Assembly: GCA_027073795.1 (NCBI GenBank)
Contig: JALTEW010000097.1
Location: 1-29,889 of the forward strand
From: a bacterium
GTDB lineage: Bacteria > Desulfobacterota > S145-22
Direction of reading: 5' to 3'
Length of the DNA: 29,889 bases
Positions 24,517 through 29,889 of this stretch are shown piece by piece. The translations under genes and the position numbers were made by a program. Every line of letters starts with the position of its first letter. Position 1 is the first letter of the stretch. The notes below the pieces were generated by a model. It did not search any database and was not told the origin of the DNA. It saw only the letters and a program-made list of their open reading frames with translations.

Positions 24517-25920
24517 GTGATGCATGTTTATAAGAAAAGGGTGCTGGTAGTGGATGATGAGGAAAATCTTCGCCACATGATGCGAATTATTCTGTCGAGG
24601 TCAGGATACGAGGTGTTTGAAGCGGAAGATGGAGAAAAGGCGCTTGAAATCATCCGGAAAAAGCAGGCAGATCTGATTCTTTGCGATATCCGAATGCCCA
24701 GGATGGATGGGATGACGCTTCTGGAAAAGATTTCCCCTGAAGAGTACCATCCTATCGTTATCATGATGTCCGCTTACGGGGCAATAGAAACGGCTGTCGC
24801 TGCCATGAAGATGGGGGCGTACGACTATATTTCCAAGCCCTTTCAACCTGACGAGGTTGTTCTGACAATCAAGAAGGCTTTCGATCATCAACACCTGAGG
24901 GATGAAAATGTCAAACTCAGGCAGCAACTTACGGAGAGCAGAAGATTGGCAGAAACCATGGTGGGTGATAGCGCACCGATGAGGAAACTTCGATCTCTGA
25001 TAGAACGTGTTTCTCGGTATGATTCAACCATCCTGATAACAGGTGAAAGCGGCACGGGGAAAGAACTGGTCGCGAAGGAGATACATTTTAGGAGCCACCG
25101 GCACGAGAGGTCTTTTGTGCCGATAAATTGTGCTGCATTACCTGAGAATTTGCTGGAAAGTGAACTCTTTGGGTTTCGAAAAGGGGCCTTTACGGATGCC
25201 AGGATGGATAAGAAAGGCCTGATTGAAGAAGCCAACCAGGGAACCTTGTTTCTGGATGAGATTGGGGATTTGCCACTTTCTGTCCAGGTAAAGCTACTGA
25301 GGTTTCTTCAGGATGGAAAAATACGAAGGATTGGGGATACCACGGAAGTGAACGTGGATGTAAGAATTATTGCGGCAACGAATCAGGACCTGAAGCAGGC
25401 GGTGGCGGAAAAACGTTTTCGTGAGGACCTCTTTTTCCGTCTTAATGTCATTCAGATTCATGTCCCGCCTTTGAGGGAGCGCCGTTATGATATTCCTCCG
25501 CTTGTCGAGCACTTTGTTCAAAAATATTCTTCCAGATATAAAAAAACGATCACATCCGTTGACCCATCGGTGTTTGAAGTATTTATGACCTATCCCTGGA
25601 AAGGGAACGTCAGAGAACTTGAGAATGTTGTGGAAAGGGCTGTCCTCCTGTCTGAAGGCGGGGTGTTCCGAATTTTTGATCTGCCCGAAGAATTACTACA
25701 CCAAAAGGAAGGGTGGGGAGGGAAATTCGAATTCCCCATGACGCTGAGGGAAGCGCGCCGTCATCTTGAGAAGGAAATGATTCAACAAATCCTTTTGCTA
25801 AAAGGGGGAGACAAAAAAAAGGCGGCGGATTCCCTTGGGATTACCCTCCGTTCCCTCCAATATAAGATAAAAGAATATCAAATTGGAGGACTCGCAAAAG
25901 GCGGGATTAGGCGACAGTGA
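24517..25920 (+). CDS. Sigma-54-dependent response regulator, NtrC family
   Basis: This 467-aa regulator has a receiver domain (residues 1-120; phospho-acceptor Asp57 in LILCDIRMP, acidic pair at 13-14, KP near 105), a sigma-54 AAA+ domain (about 150-385; Walker A GESGTGKE, arginine-finger region) and a Fis-type helix-turn-helix (about 420-460: KKKAADSLGITLRSLQYKIK). Its sigma-54 contact loop reads GAFTDA, like the other activator in this window. No partner histidine kinase is nearby, so it is an orphan by position. The start is GTG 24517 or ATG 24520, both with AAGGGG upstream (24504-24509). Confidence 0.94.
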   Translation: MMHVYKKRVLVVDDEENLRHMMRIILSRSGYEVFEAEDGEKALEIIRKKQADLILCDIRMPRMDGMTLLEKISPEEYHPIVIMMSAYGAIETAVAAMKMGAYDYISKPFQPDEVVLTIKKAFDHQHLRDENVKLRQQLTESRRLAETMVGDSAPMRKLRSLIERVSRYDSTILITGESGTGKELVAKEIHFRSHRHERSFVPINCAALPENLLESELFGFRKGAFTDARMDKKGLIEEANQGTLFLDEIGDLPLSVQVKLLRFLQDGKIRRIGDTTEVNVDVRIIAATNQDLKQAVAEKRFREDLFFRLNVIQIHVPPLRERRYDIPPLVEHFVQKYSSRYKKTITSVDPSVFEVFMTYPWKGNVRELENVVERAVLLSEGGVFRIFDLPEELLHQKEGWGGKFEFPMTLREARRHLEKEMIQQILLLKGGDKKKAADSLGITLRSLQYKIKEYQIGGLAKGGIRRQ

Positions 25921-26027
25921 AAGGTGCTTCAGATTCAAGGCGTGCATGTGTTGTTGAGATTGAAGGAGTGCTTACAAAGCTGTCAGCTCAAGATCTGAAA
26001 CCTTTTTTTATGGGATGGATAAAATGA
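25917..26027 (+). CDS. Possible short coupling ORF, 36 aa
   Basis: A GTG at 25917 overlaps the response-regulator stop and opens a 36-codon frame that ends TGA at 26025-26027, forming an ATGA overlap with the crotonase start at 26024. The peptide (starts VKGASDSRRACVVEIEG) has no recognisable domain. Such an arrangement may couple translation of the two genes, but it may be chance. Confidence 0.2.
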   Translation: MKGASDSRRACVVEIEGVLTKLSAQDLKPFFMGWIK

Positions 26028-26800
26028 CTGAATATCCTATTATTGTTCAGAAGGAAGATGCCGTAGTAACGATATTTCTCAACCGCCCAGACAGGTTGAA
26101 TGCCTTGACGGATGCCATGCTTGACGCCCTCGAGGGTGAAATTTCGCGCCTCCGTGAGGATACCGCGACGCGGGTTATCCTGTTGCGGGGTCAGGGAAAG
26201 GCCTTTTGTGCGGGGGTTGAAATGAAGGGAGTGACCTACAATCCCCTGAACGCGAAGACCTTTCTCGTCAAATTGAATCGTGTCCTTCATGCGCTGGAAA
26301 TGCTTCCTCAACCTACCATCGCTGTTATTCATGGGGCATGTGTGGCGGGAGGGCTCGAATTGGCATTGGCGTCAACCTTTCGCATCGCTGCCTTTCAGTC
26401 AAAGATGGGGCTGCCGGAAACAGGGCTGGGGCTTGTTGCGGCCGCAGGAACGACCTATCGCCTCCCCAGGCTTGTCGGTTTTGGGAAGGCGATAGAGCTT
26501 ACCCTGTTGGGGTCAATCATTAACGGGGAAGAGGCAAAGGCCATAGGTCTGGTTAATCAGGCAGTTGACGAGGATAATCTGATTTCGGTTGCCCGGGAAC
26601 TCGCGGATACCCTCTGTCAGAAGGCTCCCCTAAGCATGAGCTTTATTAAAGACGCCTTTTGTCTGAATGTAACCCCGAATCGCGAGACAGCGAACATGCT
26701 GGAAATCCTTTTTGCGAGTGTCAATCACTACTCGAAGGATAAGATTGAAGGTCTCAACGCCTTTTTTGAGAAACGCTCACCAGTTTTCAAGGGGGAATAG
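26024..26800 (+). CDS. Enoyl-CoA hydratase/isomerase family (crotonase) protein
   Basis: This 258-aa crotonase-fold protein binds acyl-CoA. The oxyanion-hole motifs are present (FCAGVEMK near 61-68 and GACVAGGLELA near 104-114). Of the two catalytic glutamates of classical enoyl-CoA hydratase, the second is present (Glu132 in GLPETGLG), but the first is replaced by Gln125 (IAAFQSKMG). It may therefore be an isomerase, a decarboxylase or another crotonase reaction rather than a standard hydratase. I choose ATG 26024 because GGGATGG lies just upstream; ATG 26015 has none. It precedes the KAS III-like gene by six bases. Confidence 0.85.
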   Translation: MTEYPIIVQKEDAVVTIFLNRPDRLNALTDAMLDALEGEISRLREDTATRVILLRGQGKAFCAGVEMKGVTYNPLNAKTFLVKLNRVLHALEMLPQPTIAVIHGACVAGGLELALASTFRIAAFQSKMGLPETGLGLVAAAGTTYRLPRLVGFGKAIELTLLGSIINGEEAKAIGLVNQAVDEDNLISVARELADTLCQKAPLSMSFIKDAFCLNVTPNRETANMLEILFASVNHYSKDKIEGLNAFFEKRSPVFKGE

Positions 26801-26806
26801 GTAAGG

Positions 26807-27820
26807 ATGGGTGCCGGGAGGGATATTTCGTGTGGGCTGGCGGGGTTTGGATTTTATCTCCCTGAAAAGGAAGTATCAGTTCACGAACTGGCCCAAAAGG
26901 CCGGGATTCCTGAAATCGTGGCTGATTTTGCGGGCGCGAGAACGGTACGAGAGGCAAGTGAGAGAGAGCTTCCATCAGAAATGGCTGTCAAGGCAGCCCG
27001 GGAGGCCTTATCAGACGCCGGGATATTTCCTGAACAGATTGACTTGATTATTTACTGTGGGGCAGGACTTCCAGATTATGTTATCCCTCAGACATCGGGA
27101 AATATTCAGCATGCCATTGGTGCCATGCACGCCTTTGCGTTCGATTTTGTCCAGGGATGCAGTGGTATGTTGAGTGCCCTTCAAACGGCAAAGGGGTATA
27201 TCTCCCTGGATGAGGGAATTGATACAGTTCTTCTGGTTTCAGGGGACAAGTGGAGCCAGTTTACCCGATACCACGCGGCTGATTCAGTCTTTTTCGGGGA
27301 TGGGGGTGGGGCGGTTGTTGTATCGAAAAAAAGCCAGGACTTTAAGCCATTGTGCTTTAATATCATTACAAATGGGGCCTATTACGATCTGTGGAGAATC
27401 GAGGCTGGGGGTATTCGGCATCCAGTTACCAAGGATTCTATCGAACAAGGGCTGCATTTCTACGATTGCCTGGATAAAGAACGGGCCCATGGCGAGTTCA
27501 AGGATATTTATATTCCTACCCTCATCCGGGGGGTCAAGGGGGCGCTCGAAAGATGCGGGTTTGATCCTGAAGATGTTGCCTATTTTGACATGGTCAATGC
27601 AAACCTAAGGGTTCTCGAAGTTGTTACAGAGGCGCTTGGAATCCCGGTGACACGTACCTCCGCCGAGTACCTGAAAAGATATGGCCATTTTGGGGCCCAT
27701 GATATCTTTTTCAATCTCAACCAGGCGCGACTCGCGGGGCGTTTGGAAAAAGGTGACATCGTGGTTCTCCAGAGTACAGGTGTGGGGTTTACGTGGTCCT
27801 GTGCCGTGCTTCAATATTGA
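26807..27820 (+). CDS. 3-oxoacyl-ACP synthase III (FabH/KAS III)-like protein with altered triad
   Basis: This 337-aa thiolase-fold protein carries out Claisen-type condensation from an acyl-CoA in its family. The nucleophile Cys118 (FVQGCSGMLSAL) is present, and FFGDGGGAVVV and the C-terminal STGVGFTWSCAVLQY fit KAS III. The His of the usual PHQAN motif is Val263 (DMVNANLRV), and the Asn of the later GN motif is His294 (RYGHFGAHD). The canonical Cys-His-Asn triad is therefore not intact. It may catalyse an unusual condensation or a thioester hydrolysis. It begins six bases after the crotonase gene, suggesting a shared CoA-thioester pathway. Confidence 0.85.
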   Translation: MGAGRDISCGLAGFGFYLPEKEVSVHELAQKAGIPEIVADFAGARTVREASERELPSEMAVKAAREALSDAGIFPEQIDLIIYCGAGLPDYVIPQTSGNIQHAIGAMHAFAFDFVQGCSGMLSALQTAKGYISLDEGIDTVLLVSGDKWSQFTRYHAADSVFFGDGGGAVVVSKKSQDFKPLCFNIITNGAYYDLWRIEAGGIRHPVTKDSIEQGLHFYDCLDKERAHGEFKDIYIPTLIRGVKGALERCGFDPEDVAYFDMVNANLRVLEVVTEALGIPVTRTSAEYLKRYGHFGAHDIFFNLNQARLAGRLEKGDIVVLQSTGVGFTWSCAVLQY

Positions 27821-28077
27821 GGCATTGCATTACGCTTTCCTGATGGAACAAGGATATTTGGTCTGTTTAATCGTGAAAAAAGCCAGGCGGAAGCGGCACC
27901 GAATCTCCAGGAGTACGCCACCCAGTGTAGCATGATGCTGGGTTGATACACACGCTAAGCGCCTAATATGTTGACACATCCGGATTCGCGTGTTAAAAGT
28001 AAACGTGTGTTTAGTTTTTTAAAAGGTGCGGGTTAAGCCGCGGAATTTGTTAACATTTTAAGGAGGGAGGTTGTCGT
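27821..28077. other. Intergenic region with promoter candidate before acyl-CoA ligase
   Basis: The KAS III frame stays open for 41 codons after its TGA (27821-27943, ending TGA 27944-27946), but with no start of its own. Further on, TTGACA (27971-27976), 17 bases and TAAAAG (27994-27999) form a reasonable promoter for the ligase. The direct pair ACACACG (near 27948) and CGTGTGT (near 28004) are complementary and flank it. GGAGGGAGG precedes the start at 28078. Confidence 0.4.
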
Positions 28078-29652
28078 ATGAATTTTGCTGACTTTGGTAG
28101 GATTAATGCGCTGAAATATCCGGATGAGGAATTTTTTATCGAGTTGACACAATCGAAAAACCTCAGGAGATCCCTGACGTGGAAAGAATTCAATGAGCAG
28201 ACCAACAAAGTGGCGAATTTCCTGAAAGACAAGCTGGGAATCCAGAAAGGGGATTGCGTCATGCATCTCCAGATGAACAGCATTGAGTGGTACGTCACCT
28301 ATTTTGGTATTCTAAAAGCGGGTGCGGCTGTGATACCTCTGAATTTCCGTTTTGCCAGTCAGGATATTCAGTTTGCGGCCAACGCGACGGAGCCCAAGGC
28401 CTTTATACTTGGTGATGGGTTTTTGCCTAAGGTTCAGCCTGCTCAAGATCAGATGTCGAGCGTCAAGCATTATATCTGCGTGGGAAACACGGTGCCGGAT
28501 GACATGATATCCTACGAAGAAGTGATGAAGGCAAGTGCTGAAGACATCGTGGTGGATATGGATGATGACGATATGGCGGAATTGATGTTTACTTCCGGGA
28601 CAACAGGTGCACCTAAACCAGTTTGCCAGGCCCACAAGACCCTGTTCCAGATTGGTGTGGCGGTTGGTATGACGTATAACGATGGCTATGACACCACTTA
28701 CCTGGCCGCGCATCCCTTCTATCACAGTGGGAGTATGTTCCTTTCATTTCCGAGCTACATGGCTGGTGGAAAGATTGTCTGCACGTTGGACCTGAGCAAG
28801 CCAAACTATCTCCTGGATGCTATCTCACAGGAAAAGGTAACCAGCGGATGGGTTACTGTACCGACTATGTCCGATTCTGTCGAGGCCGTCAAGCGGGGGG
28901 AAATTGACCTGTCCAAGTATGATTTTTCCCATACGCGTTACATCGTCATCGGGGCGCAGCCGGTGCCTCACAGCCTCTTTGAGGACATCAAGCGTCTCTT
29001 CCCATTCAAGACAGGGAATATCTACGGGATTACAGAGGGAGGTGGAGGCGGTTCCTTCAACCTCTACGATGAAGATGTTCTGAGAAAGCCGGGTTCCATC
29101 GGGAAACCAACCTTTGGGGTCGAGGCAAAAGTTGTAGATTTCGAGGGCAAAGAAGTTCCCATAGGCGAAGTAGGCGAACTGATTTTCAAGGCGCCGCGCC
29201 TCATGAAGGAATACTACAAAAACCCAGAAAAAACCGCGGAAACCGTTAAAGACGGCTGGCTGTACACCGGTGACCTTGTAAGAAAGGACGAGGAAGGTTA
29301 TTACTATATTGCTGACAGGAAAAAAGACCTCATTATTCGTGGTGGCGAGAATATCTTCCCCGCTGAAATTGAGGATTTTCTGCATAAGCACCCGAAGATT
29401 GCGGACGTTGCCGTGATTGGGTATCCCCATGAGCGTCTTGTGGAAATTGCTATGGCCATTATACAGCTCCATCCGGGTGAAAGCATGACGGAACAAGAGG
29501 TTATAGACTTCTGTAAGGAAGGGGGCCTGGCGAAATATAAATGGCCTGAAAAGATTGTCTTCGCGGAGGTTCCGAGGAATCCGAGTGGAAAGATAGAAAA
29601 GCCGAAGCTTAGAGAAAAATATATCGGTAAAAAGACAACAATTCCAGCCTGA
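28078..29652 (+). CDS. AMP-forming acyl-CoA ligase (acyl-CoA synthetase)
   Basis: This 524-aa ANL-superfamily enzyme activates a carboxylic acid to its CoA thioester through an acyl-adenylate. The P-loop FTSGTTGAPKPV is at about 171-182, the YGITEGGG core near 318-325, the hinge/adenylation motif YTGDLVRKDEEGYYYIADRKKD near 395, and the catalytic lysine in NPSGKIEKPKL near 507. The P-loop ends PKPV where the usual form is PKGV. The substrate may be a short/medium-chain or aromatic acid; not decided by sequence. GGAGGGAGG precedes the ATG. It lies downstream of crotonase and KAS III-like genes but has its own promoter candidate. Confidence 0.93.
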   Translation: MNFADFGRINALKYPDEEFFIELTQSKNLRRSLTWKEFNEQTNKVANFLKDKLGIQKGDCVMHLQMNSIEWYVTYFGILKAGAAVIPLNFRFASQDIQFAANATEPKAFILGDGFLPKVQPAQDQMSSVKHYICVGNTVPDDMISYEEVMKASAEDIVVDMDDDDMAELMFTSGTTGAPKPVCQAHKTLFQIGVAVGMTYNDGYDTTYLAAHPFYHSGSMFLSFPSYMAGGKIVCTLDLSKPNYLLDAISQEKVTSGWVTVPTMSDSVEAVKRGEIDLSKYDFSHTRYIVIGAQPVPHSLFEDIKRLFPFKTGNIYGITEGGGGGSFNLYDEDVLRKPGSIGKPTFGVEAKVVDFEGKEVPIGEVGELIFKAPRLMKEYYKNPEKTAETVKDGWLYTGDLVRKDEEGYYYIADRKKDLIIRGGENIFPAEIEDFLHKHPKIADVAVIGYPHERLVEIAMAIIQLHPGESMTEQEVIDFCKEGGLAKYKWPEKIVFAEVPRNPSGKIEKPKLREKYIGKKTTIPA

Positions 29653-29663
29653 GATCAGGCTGG
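29644..29663 (+). repeat. Perfect inverted repeat spanning the ligase stop codon
   Basis: CCAGCCTGA (29644-29652) and TCAGGCTGG (29655-29663) are exact inverted repeats with a two-base GA centre. The left arm contains the end of the coding sequence and its TGA. It lies eight bases before the terminator hairpin, giving two consecutive hairpins. Confidence 0.6.
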
Positions 29664-29670
29664 TAGAGGA

Positions 29671-29702
29671 AAAAAGGGAGGCCTTTTGGTCTCCCTTTTT
29701 TA
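29671..29702. terminator. Bidirectional Rho-independent terminator
   Basis: GGGAGGCC (29676-29683) pairs with GGTCTCCC (29688-29695, one G-T) around TTTT, with an A run before and a T run after. It can stop the ligase transcript and, in reverse, the convergent symporter transcript. Confidence 0.88.
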
Positions 29703-29723
29703 CGATGACAGTTCCGTAGAAAT

Positions 29724-29889
29724 TTACATCTGCTCAAAGCACTTCTCAATGTGTTCCTCACTTATTCTGGATGTTGCGAGGCTGACAACGATGATCAGAA
29801 TAATGGAAATGGGCAGGGCGATTACGTTTGGATCAATTACATTCCATGGAAACCCAAGAAGGGTAATTTTCCCCGTCAATGCCTTACAA
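29724..29889 (-). CDS. Sodium:solute symporter (SSS family), C-terminal fragment
   Basis: The last 54 codons of a minus-strand gene, stop TAA at 29726-29724, enter from the window edge. The peptide contains GFPWNVIDPNVIALPISI, a hydrophobic helix, then SRISEEHIEKCFEQM, matching the C-terminus of actP-like cation/acetate or solute symporters that end in SEEHIEKCF. The rest of the gene is outside the window. The match is from memory of the family's C-terminal signature, and the substrate (acetate or other carboxylate) is unknown. Confidence 0.7.
   Translation of the reverse strand, partial: CKALTGKITLLGFPWNVIDPNVIALPISIILIIVVSLATSRISEEHIEKCFEQM

Noticed and set aside
27818..27820. KAS III TGA as another selenocysteine
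   Set aside because: The protein has a normal family C-terminus just before it, no redox motif surrounds it, and I see no SECIS-like hairpin.
1..29889. CRISPR arrays, insertion sequences, phage genes or rRNA
   Set aside because: No regularly spaced repeats, transposase-like frames or rRNA segments were seen anywhere in the window.

Overview
The window looks like a chromosomal segment of a strictly anaerobic member of the Desulfobacterota (the former Deltaproteobacteria, syntrophic or sulfate-reducing lineages). The reasons are two selenocysteine-encoding UGA codons in redox genes, a heterodisulfide-reductase-like (Hdr) electron-transfer locus coupled to formate dehydrogenase, ferredoxin-dependent indolepyruvate oxidoreductase, scattered fatty-acid/acyl-CoA genes and two sigma-54 activators. 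The lineage is inferred from gene content only.

Layout. (1) About 1-5280 is AT-rich. It holds the 3' end of a TRAP small subunit (dctQ), dctM, a leader with a possible structured RNA, an outer-membrane beta-barrel protein with a terminator, and a convergent AcoR-type sigma-54 activator. This reads as an uptake island for an organic acid or aromatic. (2) 5282-7198 (minus) is threonine aldolase plus a DMT-family exporter. (3) 7303-8001 is a membrane-anchored TPR-like protein. (4) 8085-17301 is the centrepiece: iorA-iorB-flpD-[FdhB-like Fe-S protein]-fdhA(Sec)-hdrA(Sec)-hdrC-hdrB, all on the plus strand. Both fdhA and hdrA are interrupted by in-frame TGA codons that I read as selenocysteine; each TGA is followed by a SECIS-like hairpin. 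(5) 17377-18765 (minus) is a tRNA nucleotidyltransferase/poly(A) polymerase family protein preceded by a 55-aa ORF. (6) 18931-23186 is a nucleotide-sugar aminotransferase and dehydrogenase, then an acyl-CoA dehydrogenase and a metallo-beta-lactamase-fold hydrolase. (7) 23276-24439 (minus) is a CsgG-like lipoprotein, divergent from an NtrC-type response regulator. (8) 26024-29652 is a crotonase, a KAS III-like enzyme with an altered triad, and an acyl-CoA ligase ending in a strong terminator. The window closes on the 3' end of a convergent sodium:solute symporter.

How it works together (inference). The Ior-Fdh-Hdr locus could link 2-oxoacid oxidation, ferredoxin, formate and a thiol/disulfide-type or other low-potential acceptor through flavin-based electron bifurcation or confurcation at HdrA. 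Formate would be the diffusible electron carrier. The surrounding acyl-CoA ligase, dehydrogenase and crotonase genes fit an organism that degrades carboxylic acids under energy limitation.
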